Source: Ignavibacteria bacterium
GTDB lineage: Bacteria; Bacteroidota; Ignavibacteria; Tepidaquicellales; OLB5
DNA: 64,000 nucleotides
Reading direction: 5' to 3'
Assembly (NCBI GenBank): GCA_017303675.1
Contig: JAFLBX010000001.1
Location: forward strand, 1,809,970-1,873,969
Every line of letters starts with the position of its first letter. Position 1 is the first letter of the stretch. Positions 27,797-36,256 of the stretch are shown here, in pieces. The translations under genes were made by a program, and so were the position numbers. The notes under the pieces were generated by a model. That model made no database searches and was not told the DNA's origin. It saw nothing but the letters and a program-made list of their open reading frames with translations.

Positions 27797-29998
27797 ATGG
27801 ACCTGACTGTTATATTAACCATTCTGGGTATTATTGCAACTATAGCGGCTCCCGCCGCAGGCTATGTACTTAAGCTCAGGAAGGAATATAAGAACTATTT
27901 TTCTGTTATCTGGAAGAGCTCCAAAAAACTTAAAGCAAAAGACCTGCTTGGCGAAAGGCCTGTTGGAGATTATTACTACACCAGGAATATCGATAACCAG
28001 ATATTCCGGACTATTGAACGCAGAAGAAACCTGCTGATAATAGCTCCGCCATTGAGCGGAAAAACACGGGCGGTTTTCAATGCGCTAAAACAGCTCAAAG
28101 ATCCCGTACATGTACTTGTCCCGAGAAGCGTACCAATGGCAGCATTTCTGTTTCCCAAAGATTTTATATTCTGGAAACCAAAAATGATATTTATAGATGA
28201 CCTGCAATACTATATCGAACGACAGGACAGCTTTCATCTGCTTTTCCGCGAAGCAAAAGAACGCGGAATACCCATTGCCGCAACATGCCACTCAGGCAGG
28301 GAGTTCAAAAAAGTAAAGAACAAAATGGTTGAGCAAAACCTGGATATAGATATAATATTCGGTGATGATATTATTGAGCTAGAAAAAATCACAGCTGAAG
28401 AAGGCAAAATGATATCCGGTAAAATGGGTATGAAATGGGATACTGTAAAATTTAACGGAACCATAGGCTCAATATTCATGAGGCTTAGTGAAATGGAAAG
28501 GCGATTTGATAACTGTGATACCATTGAGAAAACCATTTTACGAACACTGAGATATCTTTATAAGAGCGGTATCTACGAAGAGAACAGTATTTTCAGGGTT
28601 GAGTGGATAAAAAAAGCGGCATCGCTTTTTGAGCTTGAAGGAAGGGATTTTGAATGGACGGGCTGGCTGAAAAATCTTGAGGACAAAGAATTCACCAAAA
28701 TTGCCCGCCGCAATAAGGTATGGGCAGAAGATGCTTACCTGGAATTTGTAGTAAAGCCTGAAGTTGAGACCCCGCAAACCGAAATATTTGAAAGTATGGA
28801 AGCAATTTTTGCGGATAATACCGAAGTTCTGCAGATGCTTGGCGAGCGTGCCTATGATATAGGAATTATAGACCCGCAAATTGCGGATTATATGCAGATA
28901 GTTATTTCCGCATTCGAAAAAGTTCTTGAACAATCTGCAGCCAGCGGAAACCGTAACGACCATATTAAAGCTCAAAATTACCTGGGTCAGGCTTACTGGT
29001 CGCTTTCAAAAGTAAAAGATACTTTAATAAACTGTGCGAGATCAATTGAGTACTTCAATGAAATATTAAAGACGATCAGCATTGAATCAAGCCCTGTTGA
29101 ATATGCGAGAATTAAGAACAGGATAGGCAATACATACACAGCATTTGCCGAAGTTGAATCTACTGAGGAAAATTGCGTAACAGCGATAAATGCATATAAC
29201 GAAGCATTAAGGGTATTTAATGAAAATAAATTCCCGCAGGAATTTGCCAGGACAAATAACAACTTGGGGGGAGCTTTCCTAATGCTGGCTTCTGTAAAAT
29301 CAAGCTCCGAAAATTATAAAAAGGCAATTGAATCGTTCAATAAAGCGCTTAAGGTTATTATCCCTTCAGAAAATCCGAAGCTGTTTGCATTGACAAAGAA
29401 CAATATTGCAAACACATATGCCAGGCTTTCTGAAAAAGAAGAGTCTGAATTAAATCTTGAGCGTTCAATACAGGCTTATAATGATGTGCTTGAAATTCAA
29501 TCCAAAGAGAAAGCTCCGCTTCAGTACGGGCTTACAAAAAATAATATCGGCAACGCATATTCAATGCTTGCATTGATAAAAGATAGGAAGCAAAACCTTG
29601 ATAAAGCGATCAGCGCATTTGAAGAAGCTCTCACAGTTAGAGACCCTCAGCAGGTTCCGGTTTTATATGCTAATACAATGTTCAATTTAGGGGATGTTTA
29701 CCTTGAAAAAAGTGAATATGAAAATCAGCCCGATGCGCTTTATAAGGCAATTGATGCTTTTGAGGAATCGATGAAGATCAGGGCAGAGGATAAATATCCT
29801 ATTCAGCACGCCGAAGTTAAAGCAGGGCTCGGTAAGGCATTTATCAGGCTTGCCGGATTTGAGGATAAAACCGAAAATTATCACAGGGCAATTGCTGCTT
29901 TTGATGATGCTTTGAAGATCTTCACTGAAGAAAAATACCCTGCAAATCATGAACTTATCCAGGAAGAAATATCTAAAGCGAAAAAGATTTTCTTTTAA
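27797..29998 (+). CDS. Membrane-anchored STAND-like P-loop NTPase with seven 47-residue TPR-like repeats, copy B
   Basis: This is a tandem paralogue of the preceding gene, also 733 residues and alignable without gaps through the N-terminal third. Membrane helix 3-25; Walker A APPLSGKT (83-90, Ala in place of the first Gly); Walker B MIFIDDLQ; sensor AATCHSG. The N-terminal half is strongly conserved between copies. The seven 47-residue repeats (for example TKNNIGNAYSMLALIKDR...) have diverged much more. The gap between the genes is 35 bases, which indicates one operon. Divergence of the repeats with a fixed motor suggests different ligands or partners. No known effector is attached. Confidence 0.75.
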   Translation: MDLTVILTILGIIATIAAPAAGYVLKLRKEYKNYFSVIWKSSKKLKAKDLLGERPVGDYYYTRNIDNQIFRTIERRRNLLIIAPPLSGKTRAVFNALKQLKDPVHVLVPRSVPMAAFLFPKDFIFWKPKMIFIDDLQYYIERQDSFHLLFREAKERGIPIAATCHSGREFKKVKNKMVEQNLDIDIIFGDDIIELEKITAEEGKMISGKMGMKWDTVKFNGTIGSIFMRLSEMERRFDNCDTIEKTILRTLRYLYKSGIYEENSIFRVEWIKKAASLFELEGRDFEWTGWLKNLEDKEFTKIARRNKVWAEDAYLEFVVKPEVETPQTEIFESMEAIFADNTEVLQMLGERAYDIGIIDPQIADYMQIVISAFEKVLEQSAASGNRNDHIKAQNYLGQAYWSLSKVKDTLINCARSIEYFNEILKTISIESSPVEYARIKNRIGNTYTAFAEVESTEENCVTAINAYNEALRVFNENKFPQEFARTNNNLGGAFLMLASVKSSSENYKKAIESFNKALKVIIPSENPKLFALTKNNIANTYARLSEKEESELNLERSIQAYNDVLEIQSKEKAPLQYGLTKNNIGNAYSMLALIKDRKQNLDKAISAFEEALTVRDPQQVPVLYANTMFNLGDVYLEKSEYENQPDALYKAIDAFEESMKIRAEDKYPIQHAEVKAGLGKAFIRLAGFEDKTENYHRAIAAFDDALKIFTEEKYPANHELIQEEISKAKKIFF

Positions 29999-30136
29999 TA
30001 AAAAATTATTCATTTTAGTTATTGTTCTTTGTTCCCTTTGCAAATTTTTTAGCCAAATTGTTGATTCAGATATTTATCATAGATCCATTTGATAAGAATC
30101 ATTGGTGCAGCTTGAGTAATGTATTATATTTGCTTA

Positions 30137-30173
30137 GCAGGTGTACTTTGCCCTCTTGGCAGATTACACCTGC
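30137..30173 (+). promoter_or_regulatory. Hairpin in the leader of the cytidylate-kinase-like gene
   Basis: GCAGGTGTA pairs perfectly with TACACCTGC, enclosing a second small stem (TGCC/GGCA). It ends about 16 bases before the AAAGGAGG ribosome binding site. It could be a regulatory leader element or a repeat unit. Confidence 0.45.
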
Positions 30174-30202
30174 CCAACCATCTGAAAAGGAGGTATTAAG
30201 TT

Positions 30203-30952
30203 ATGGAATACAACAAATTTGTTGACCTCAGTAAATCATACCTTTTCTGCCAGCTAAAACGCAATGAGCATACCAGATCAGAAAGCTACCATCCGGGAAT
30301 ACTTCCGTTTATAACAATTTCAAGGGAAGCAGGTACCGGTGAATCGGCAATTACCAATTCACTTCTCGAAGATCTCAGTGTTAAACAAACAGCCGGAGAG
30401 CTCCCGTGGACATTATATGATAAAGACCTTATCAAACGGGTAGTTGATGATTATCATCTCACCAATATCAACGGGCTTTTGCCTGAAGATAAATTCTCTG
30501 ATATTCAGACAATGTTCGAGGAGCTGTTTGGTATTCACCCCACCAAGCGTGAAATGGCTCATAACATCGCTAAATCAATTCTGAAACTTGCTGATCTAGG
30601 CAATGTAATAATTGTAGGCAGGGGAGCTTTTTATATCACCAGGCACCATAAAAACGGCCTGCATGTCAGGCTGATAGGTTCACTTCAGAAACGGGTAAAG
30701 CATATGGTTGATGAGTATTCATTAACGCTTAAGCAGGCAGAGGAATATATCCGCAAAGAAGACAGCCAGAGACATGACTATGTGAAAAAATTATTCGGAG
30801 TAGACCTGAACGATCCTCATTATTATGACCTGGTTATAAATACAGACAGGGTGGCACCCCAGGAAATAATAGCATTAATTGCTGAACGCACTGAGCTATT
30901 GAAAGAAAAGCTTGCCTGCAGGTATCATTCAGAAGAATTGACAGCGGTATAG
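30203..30952 (+). CDS. Cytidylate-kinase-like family protein
   Basis: The domain starts PFITISREAGTGESAITNSL, the degenerate P-loop (no Lys) typical of the cytidylate-kinase-like family. It continues with YDKDLIKRVVDDY, NVIIVGRGAFYIT and VRLIGSLQKRVKHM, then the lid-type RKEDSQRHDYVKKLFG. Family members are related to CMP kinases, but many have unclear substrates. A strong AAAGGAGG lies 8 bases before the ATG. The gene has its own leader and terminator and is separate from the P-loop/TPR pair. Confidence 0.8.
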   Translation: MEYNKFVDLSKSYLFCQLKRNEHTRSESYHPGILPFITISREAGTGESAITNSLLEDLSVKQTAGELPWTLYDKDLIKRVVDDYHLTNINGLLPEDKFSDIQTMFEELFGIHPTKREMAHNIAKSILKLADLGNVIIVGRGAFYITRHHKNGLHVRLIGSLQKRVKHMVDEYSLTLKQAEEYIRKEDSQRHDYVKKLFGVDLNDPHYYDLVINTDRVAPQEIIALIAERTELLKEKLACRYHSEELTAV

Positions 30953-30973
30953 TTTATGTTGCATCTTAAAAAG

Positions 30974-31012
30974 TACCCGGTTAATATCTTTTGTATGGAT
31001 ATTAATCGGGTA
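30974..31012 (+). terminator. Hairpin terminator
   Basis: TACCCGGTTAATATC pairs with GATATTAATCGGGTA (one G-U pair), 22 bases after the upstream stop. The T-run is weak. Confidence 0.6.
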
Positions 31013-31091
31013 ATTGAATGATTTATATCATTTTTACAGTTGACCCATATCATTTTAAAATCCCGTAAAAACCAATAATTTTGTATAATAG

Positions 31092-31109
31092 GTAAAATAT
31101 ATATTTTAC
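31092..31109. promoter_or_regulatory. Perfect 18-bp palindrome upstream of asnA
   Basis: GTAAAATATATATTTTAC is fully self-complementary and ends 34 bases before the asnA start, just after a TATAAT at 31084-31089. This position suits a repressor operator. Confidence 0.5.
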
Positions 31110-31143
31110 TTTCCTACAACTTAAATGAAACGGAGAATTAACG

Positions 31144-32271
31144 ATGTCAGATAAAAAAGCGGATCTTGCTGGTCCGGGTATCAGCACTTATCCGGAAGTA
31201 TCAAGAATACTTCCTGAGAACTATTCTTCAATACTCAATAAAAAAGATACACAAAAAGCAATTTATGCTGTAAAAAGCTATATAGAAGAGAACTTAAATA
31301 AAGAGCTGAACCTTATGATGGTTCAGGTTCCGCTGATAGTAGATAAAGAAAGCGGTGTTAATGATAATCTTGACCGTGACGGCTCAAGAACACCGGTTGA
31401 ATTCCCCTGCGGACTAGGTTTACCAAAACGTATGGAAGCACAGGTTGTACAGGCTGCTACAAAATGGAAAAGAATTGCTTTGAAGCAGTTCGGACTTGAA
31501 CCGGGTGAAGGTATAAATACTGATATGCGCGCTGTAAGAAAAGATTATTTCCTGGATCATGACCACTCAAGCTATGTTGACCAATGGGACTGGGAAAGAG
31601 TAATTACTGATAAAGACAGGAATCTCGATTTCCTGAAAATGATAGTTAAGAAGATCTGGAAAGTATTTGTAGGCGCTGAAAAACATGTACAGGAAATGTT
31701 CCCGCAGCTTAAAGATCCAAGATTCCCTAATCTGCCCGAAGAGCTTGTATTCCTACATGCAGAAGAAATACTTGAAATGTTCCCCGACCTTCCAAGGAAG
31801 CAGAGAGAAACACAGATATTACAGAAATACCCCGCAGTATTCATTATTGGTATTGGCTGGGTATTAAAAGACGGCTACCCGCATGAAATGCGCGCTGCTG
31901 ATTATGATGACTGGGTAACACCTACAATTACAAAGAACGGCGAGCAGTACCACGGAATAAACGGCGATATTCTGGTTTGGAACCATTTAACAAAACGCAG
32001 ACATGAGCTTTCATCAATGGGTATCAGGGTTAATGCTGAATCACTTCGTGAACAGCTCAAGCTCTCCGGACAGTTAGATCTGGTTTCAACTCCTTACCAC
32101 AGTGCAGTTCTGCACGATGAAGTACCGTTAAGTATCGGCGGCGGTATAGGTCAATCAAGGCTGCAGATGTTATTATTAAGAAAAGCTCATTTAGGCGAAG
32201 TTAGCGTTACAATATGGCCAAAACAGCTGAAGGATATTTGCGCTGAGAAGAATATTCATGTATTGGAATAA
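31144..32271 (+). CDS. asnA: Aspartate--ammonia ligase
   Basis: AsnA makes asparagine from aspartate, ammonia and ATP and is related to class II aminoacyl-tRNA synthetases. Recognised blocks are VVQAATKWKRIALKQFG, GINTDMRAVRKDYFLD followed by SSYVDQWDWERVI, and the C-terminal GGGIGQSRLQMLLLRKAHLGEVSVTIWP. At 375 residues it is longer than the E. coli enzyme (about 330) owing to an N-terminal lead and a mid-protein segment. A GGAG precedes the ATG at good spacing. It is monocistronic: a palindromic candidate operator lies upstream and a strong terminator downstream. Confidence 0.95.
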   Translation: MSDKKADLAGPGISTYPEVSRILPENYSSILNKKDTQKAIYAVKSYIEENLNKELNLMMVQVPLIVDKESGVNDNLDRDGSRTPVEFPCGLGLPKRMEAQVVQAATKWKRIALKQFGLEPGEGINTDMRAVRKDYFLDHDHSSYVDQWDWERVITDKDRNLDFLKMIVKKIWKVFVGAEKHVQEMFPQLKDPRFPNLPEELVFLHAEEILEMFPDLPRKQRETQILQKYPAVFIIGIGWVLKDGYPHEMRAADYDDWVTPTITKNGEQYHGINGDILVWNHLTKRRHELSSMGIRVNAESLREQLKLSGQLDLVSTPYHSAVLHDEVPLSIGGGIGQSRLQMLLLRKAHLGEVSVTIWPKQLKDICAEKNIHVLE

Positions 32272-32297
32272 AATGAAATAATTCGGTTTATTTTTTA

Positions 32298-32324
32298 AAC
32301 GACCCGTTAAGGGTCGTTTTTTTT
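32298..32324 (+). terminator. Terminator after asnA
   Basis: AAACGACCC/GGGTCGTTT stem with a GTTAA loop, followed by eight T residues. Confidence 0.9.
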
Positions 32325-32395
32325 GAGTAAGACTTAAAGAATTGTAGCATAGCCCTTTCAGGCTCGATTGGAATACTGTACAAGTTAATAATAAT

Positions 32396-32432
32396 GACCC
32401 CCTCCACCTCCCCCTGTTAGGGGGAGTGTGAC
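32396..32432 (-). repeat. CTCCCCC/GGGGGAG repeat unit
   Basis: In reverse complement this reads CACACTCCCCCTAACAGGGGGAG then GTGGAGGGGGTC. It nearly matches 22394-22430 downstream of uvrA, so it is a dispersed intergenic element. The surrounding gap (32325-32532) shows no gene. Confidence 0.75.
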
Positions 32433-32530
32433 TATTCTAATCCTAACATCTTTAACACTCGATTTAACACTGTTGCGATTCCAGATTATGAACATAATTT
32501 GTAATGTTAATTGTAAACGATTACAAGGAA

Positions 32531-32558
32531 ATAAAAAACCCCGCAAATATGCGGGGTT
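32531..32558 (-). terminator. Terminator of the downstream T9SS gene
   Basis: AACCCCGC-AAATAT-GCGGGGTT hairpin with an A-run on its left, giving a T-run on the minus strand. Confidence 0.9.
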
Positions 32559-32585
32559 AATTTTATGTAAAATTTAATATTTCTG

Positions 32586-34298
32586 TTACTTTACGAGGAT
32601 CATTTTTTTGGTGCTTACAAAATTACCTGCGGTTAATTTATAGAAATAAATTCCGCTGGAAAGATCTGAAGCGTTGAAATCAAATTTATATGAACCAGCT
32701 TTCAGCTCGCTGTTAACAAGAACGCCTGCGCTTTTACCTGCCATATCAAATACTTCAAGCTTAACATTTGAACCTGCAGCAAGTCCAAAGCTGATTGTTG
32801 TGTTCGGGTTGAACGGGTTCGGGTAATTCTGTTTAAGCTCGAATTCAGCAGGTATTTCGTTTGTGTTTCCGCTGATACCAACTGGATCCAGTGTTACAGT
32901 TGCAACCCATGCCTGCATTGTTCCGGTTTTATCATCAAACCAGAAGGGGAACACTTTATTATTACCTGAAGAAATTCCGATATAATCTCCCATATAGTTT
33001 CCTAATCCTGCTTCGCCTTTAACTTTCCATGCGTGATCACTTACTTTAATATCTGTCCATGTTGTACCGCCATCAGTGGAGCGTGACATATATGTTTCGC
33101 ATGAATCGCCGATTGAAGGATAGTTCCTGTTATCATAATAACAAACATTAACGCCGCCGTTTTCATCTACCCTAATTGCAGGGAAGAACTGAACTTTGCC
33201 GTTATTCATAGCATCCTGGTTAACTCTAACGCCTGCTGACCAGGTTGCGCCCTGATCTGTTGACCTGTGGATAACAACATCAGCATCTGTACCTGCAGGA
33301 GCAAGATTTACATCTGAAGCAACTACATATATCCATCCGTCACGGGGACCGCCTGATCTATCTACAGCGATCCTCGGAAAGCTGTTAACTCTAACTCCCC
33401 AGCCATTATAAGATGTACTTCTGATACCATTCATATTATAAGCGTTTTCTGTAACAGTCCATGAAGTGCCTCCTGTTGTTGAACGCGCAAAACCAAGGTA
33501 ATCTTCAGTGAACGGACTTGCGGATGTTGGAGCAGCCCAGCAAAGATATACCTGGCCCGTTGGTCCGATAGCAATATCAACACCTTGTGAATAGTGACCT
33601 GAAGGAGGTGAATTTACCTGCATAACTCCAGTCCAGGAAACACCGCTGTTAGTTGTATAACCAATAACTATTGGCGGCTGACCTAGGGCAAAATTGCTCC
33701 ATACTGCATAACTTCTTCCATAGTATGCACTTGAAGGAACATCATCAGATGCAGCAAAATTTTTATCGACGCTGCCGGATTGAATCGTTATCCTGCTTGA
33801 CCATGAAGCACCCATATTTGTTGAATATGCAGCAACCATTCCGGGATTATCGAGTGTTGAAAATATTATTACCCCGTTTTTATCAATTGTCGGTCCGGGA
33901 TCACTGGAAGACTGTGTAAACGGTGAAAGCAGGTTATTACCTGACCACGTTGTTCCGCCGTTTGTTGTCCAGTAACCTCCCTGTCCGTAAACTCCGCCTA
34001 CTGTAGTATTGGCACCGCCGAACATAATATTCTGGTTAGTAGGATGCCTTACCAGTATGATCTCATCCTGCTGTGCATTAGATGTTGGTAATACCCTTAC
34101 ACTTGGTCCAACGGTGATCACCATGTTATCGGTTGTGTAAAATTGTGTTGTCTTATTTGTGTTGTTCCAGGAATTATTTTCAGAAGGGAGTTTTGAATAT
34201 TCGCCCATCACAGGCTTTCTGGTAGTTGACCATTTTTCCTGGGCATTTAAATTAACCGCAGCAAATATGACCATGAACAATACTGCAAAAAATTTCAT
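32586..34298 (-). CDS. T9SS-secreted sialidase/BNR-like beta-propeller protein
   Basis: A signal peptide (1-19, ending NLNAQ) is followed by a repeat-rich body with many BNR-type Asp-box-like turns (for example TNGGTTWSG, TNMGASWSS, TNSGVSWTG, STDQGATWSAG, STDGGTTWTD). A type IX sorting domain follows (NYPNPFNPNTTISFGL... YFYKLTAGNF... KKMILVK). It is probably displayed on the cell surface. The propeller may bind or act on glycans, but no complete sialidase active site is claimed. It has its own terminator. Confidence 0.85.
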   Translation of the reverse strand: MKFFAVLFMVIFAAVNLNAQEKWSTTRKPVMGEYSKLPSENNSWNNTNKTTQFYTTDNMVITVGPSVRVLPTSNAQQDEIILVRHPTNQNIMFGGANTTVGGVYGQGGYWTTNGGTTWSGNNLLSPFTQSSSDPGPTIDKNGVIIFSTLDNPGMVAAYSTNMGASWSSRITIQSGSVDKNFAASDDVPSSAYYGRSYAVWSNFALGQPPIVIGYTTNSGVSWTGVMQVNSPPSGHYSQGVDIAIGPTGQVYLCWAAPTSASPFTEDYLGFARSTTGGTSWTVTENAYNMNGIRSTSYNGWGVRVNSFPRIAVDRSGGPRDGWIYVVASDVNLAPAGTDADVVIHRSTDQGATWSAGVRVNQDAMNNGKVQFFPAIRVDENGGVNVCYYDNRNYPSIGDSCETYMSRSTDGGTTWTDIKVSDHAWKVKGEAGLGNYMGDYIGISSGNNKVFPFWFDDKTGTMQAWVATVTLDPVGISGNTNEIPAEFELKQNYPNPFNPNTTISFGLAAGSNVKLEVFDMAGKSAGVLVNSELKAGSYKFDFNASDLSSGIYFYKLTAGNFVSTKKMILVK

Positions 34299-34527
34299 TT
34301 GTGTTTGGTTTAGTTATTGAAAAAATAATACGAAACATAATGATAATTTAGGCGTTTAGCAATATCTCAATACAATTACATTCTAACGGGAAAGAGGTAA
34401 TGAAAAGTAGAAATTTTGGCAAATTTAAAGCAATATTCCGAAACATCTACTCTCAGGTATGTGTTTTAATTATAAAGAATCCTGATGAACTAACCTTAAA
34501 AGAAATAAATATTAAATGGAGAGTAAA

Positions 34528-34854
34528 ATGAAACACAAAAGTTCAAGCACAGCCCCGAAAAACCAGACAAAACTGACCGGTTATCCGCCATATCCTGAAG
34601 ATGAAGATATTTATAGAAAAGATATTGAAACTGAACTGGATCCTGAAAAGATCGCTGAGATTCCGGTAAAAACTGAAACAGGTATTGAAGAAGAAACTCT
34701 TAAAGAGAAAAAAAATGATCAGCAGGACGAACTGGATATACCAGGCGCAGAGAATGATGATATGAGCGAAGCTTCAGGTAGTGAAGATGAAGAAAACAAC
34801 TATTACAGCCTTGGCGGTGATAACCATAATGATCTCGATGAAGATAGATCTTAA
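34528..34854 (+). CDS. Small acidic hypothetical protein
   Basis: I do not recognise a family. The protein is about 108 residues, very rich in Glu and Asp and without hydrophobic segments, so it is probably soluble and disordered. A basic start (KHKSSSTAPKNQ) is followed by YPPYPEDEDIYRKDIE and a long acidic tail. I choose the ATG at 34528 over the one at 34516, because GGAG (34518-34521) then acts as a ribosome binding site. A clear terminator follows. Both flanking genes are on the minus strand, so it is transcribed alone. Confidence 0.6.
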   Translation: MKHKSSSTAPKNQTKLTGYPPYPEDEDIYRKDIETELDPEKIAEIPVKTETGIEEETLKEKKNDQQDELDIPGAENDDMSEASGSEDEENNYYSLGGDNHNDLDEDRS

Positions 34855-34882
34855 AAAAAATTATATTCAGATTTAAAAATAA

Positions 34883-34910
34883 AAGCCCGGTTTTCACCGG
34901 GCTTATTTTG
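34883..34910. terminator. Bidirectional terminator
   Basis: AAGCCCGG-TTTTCA-CCGGGCTT hairpin with A-rich left and T-rich right flanks. Confidence 0.85.
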
Positions 34911-34937
34911 TATTGTAAAGAAATATGGCTAAATTGA

Positions 34938-35067
34938 TCACTTGGTCAATACCATTTTTTTCGTTTCATTATATTCGTTTGCTGTAATCCTGTAGAAGTA
35001 AATTCCGCTGCTGAGCCTTTCAGTACTATAATTCACGGAATATGTACCAGCTGACATTTTTTCTCAT
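34938..35067 (-). pseudogene. Internally deleted T9SS cargo gene
   Basis: On the minus strand, 34938-35057 encodes only the tail of a type IX sorting domain: AGTYSVNYSTERLSSGIYFYR then NETKKMVLTK and a stop, about 39 residues. Ten bases upstream is a typical gene beginning, an AAGGAG ribosome binding site (35073-35078) and an ATGAGAAAA start at 35067, but it is out of frame with the tail and would stop after about 13 codons. The simplest reading is a cargo gene that lost its whole middle, leaving the start fused to the sorting tail. Confidence 0.75.
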
Positions 35068-35260
35068 AATAGTTCTCCTTATTTTAAGTTATTATCAATT
35101 CAAGTATAGAACAATTATTATGCCAAATTAAAACACTGGTTTTACAAAATATTTTTTTGAATATACCGTGAAAGGGTTGATAGAAGTATGACATTTCTGA
35201 CAAAAAAAAATCCTGCCTCTAAGGCAGGATCAAAAAATCATTATAAAAGATGTATTTCTA
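35058..35260. other. Intergenic region with a DUF3467-gene terminator
   Basis: Apart from the remnant gene start and a hairpin (ATCCTGCC-TCTA-GGCAGGAT, 35210-35230) whose left A-run gives a T-run for the minus strand, I see nothing else here. Confidence 0.6.
35202..35230 (-). terminator. Terminator of the DUF3467 gene
   Basis: Hairpin ATCCTGCC/GGCAGGAT (left arm followed by TCTA, then A before the right arm) with nine A residues on its left, that is, a T-run on the minus strand. Confidence 0.85.
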
Positions 35261-35599
35261 TTAATTTATTTTTTCATCTTTGGGATTAATTGTTGGCTGG
35301 AAGCCAAATCCGCCCTGCGGGGGAGCACCAACAATTGTAATTTCACCAAACTGATTTTCGAATTTATCAATATTATCTTTAAGTGCACCAAGCAGCATTT
35401 TTGCGTGCTGAGGTGTCATAATAATTCTGGCGCTTATTTTTGATTTAGGGATCCCCGGTAAAACCCTGGTAAAATCAATAATAAATTCAGCAGGGGAGTG
35501 AGAAATGATCGCAAGGTTGGAGTAAATACCTTCAGCTTCTTTTTCACCTATTTCAATATTGATCTGCTGTTGTAAGTTATTGTTTTCTTCGTTTGCCAT
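35261..35599 (-). CDS. DUF3467 domain protein
   Basis: The 112-residue protein matches the DUF3467 pattern: INIEIGEKEAEGIYSNLAIISHSPAEFIIDFTRVLPG and ARIIMTPQHAKMLLGALKDNIDKFE, followed by a short Gly/Pro tail. The family is widespread in Bacteroidota and of unknown role; it is cytoplasmic, with no signal peptide. It lies just downstream of tRNA-Asn on the same strand with a terminator in between, so it has its own promoter. A terminator follows it. Confidence 0.8.
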   Translation of the reverse strand: MANEENNNLQQQINIEIGEKEAEGIYSNLAIISHSPAEFIIDFTRVLPGIPKSKISARIIMTPQHAKMLLGALKDNIDKFENQFGEITIVGAPPQGGFGFQPTINPKDEKIN

Positions 35600-35621
35600 A
35601 TTAAAATGTTAGTTATATTAA

Positions 35622-35647
35622 AAAAGCCCTTAAACGGGCTTTTTTTT
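35622..35647 (-). terminator. Terminator downstream of tRNA-Asn
   Basis: AAAAAGCCC-TTAAAC-GGGCTTTTT hairpin directly after the tRNA 3' end on the minus strand, with T-runs in both orientations. Confidence 0.85.
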
Positions 35648-35648
35648 G

Positions 35649-35722
35649 CTCCGAAGGCAGGACTTGAACCTGCGACCCTCTGATTAACAGTCAGATGCTC
35701 TAACCAACTGAGCTACTTCGGA
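35649..35722 (-). tRNA. tRNA-Asn (GTT anticodon)
   Basis: On the minus strand the cloverleaf is complete. Acceptor TCCGAAG/CTTCGGA; D-arm GCTC/GAGC with AGTTGGTTA; anticodon stem TCTGA/TCAGA with loop CTGTTAA (anticodon GTT); T-arm GCAGG/CCTGC with loop TTCAAGT. The 3' CCA is not encoded. Confidence 0.97.
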
Positions 35723-35848
35723 ATGAAAATTTTACAGAATACAAATATATTTAAATCATAAAATAAAATCAATGAAAATCGGGGGAATTTCCACTATTTT
35801 AATGAATATTTTTAGTTAATTTTACACACTTCATTAAAATTATAGAAT

Positions 35849-36250
35849 ATGGTAAAAACTTTAGGAAAACTGCATCATGTTGAAATTTACGTTTCAAACC
35901 TGAACCGTTCTGCAGAGTTTTGGGGGTGGTTTTTAGGAAAGCTTGGTTATGAGATCTATTCTGAGTGGAATTCAGGTATCAGTTTTATTCTTGAAGATAC
36001 TTACATTTGTTTCGTGCAAACAGAAACGAAATATTTTGATGAACCATATCACAGATGCAGAACCGGGCTTAACCACCTTGCATTTCATGCAGATTCCAAA
36101 GATCAAGTTGATGAATTAACAACTGAACTGAGAAGCAAAGGAATTAAAATACTATATGAAGAAAAACATCCTTATGCAGGGGGTAATGATTATTACGCAG
36201 TATTTTTTGAAGATCCTGACAGGATAAAGGTCGAATTTGTTGCGCCTTAG
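35849..36250 (+). CDS. VOC-family (glyoxalase-like) protein
   Basis: The 133-residue protein has the vicinal-oxygen-chelate layout: LHHVEIYVSNLNRSAEFWGWFLGKLGY at the N-terminus (His at about position 9), TGLNHLAFHADSKDQVDEL in the middle and YAVFFEDPDRIKVEFV at the end. The metal-binding His/His/Glu pattern is plausible (His in LHH, His in NHLAF, Glu in VEFV). Family members include glyoxalases and resistance enzymes; the substrate is not predictable. It ends 6 bases from the convergent permease gene. Confidence 0.82.
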   Translation: MVKTLGKLHHVEIYVSNLNRSAEFWGWFLGKLGYEIYSEWNSGISFILEDTYICFVQTETKYFDEPYHRCRTGLNHLAFHADSKDQVDELTTELRSKGIKILYEEKHPYAGGNDYYAVFFEDPDRIKVEFVAP

Positions 36251-36256
36251 AAATTT

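Noticed and set aside
26740-29990. Regular 141-bp periodicity, considered as a CRISPR-like or satellite array
   Set aside because: The period is 47 codons of a protein repeat and the DNA is diverged between units; it is coding TPR sequence.
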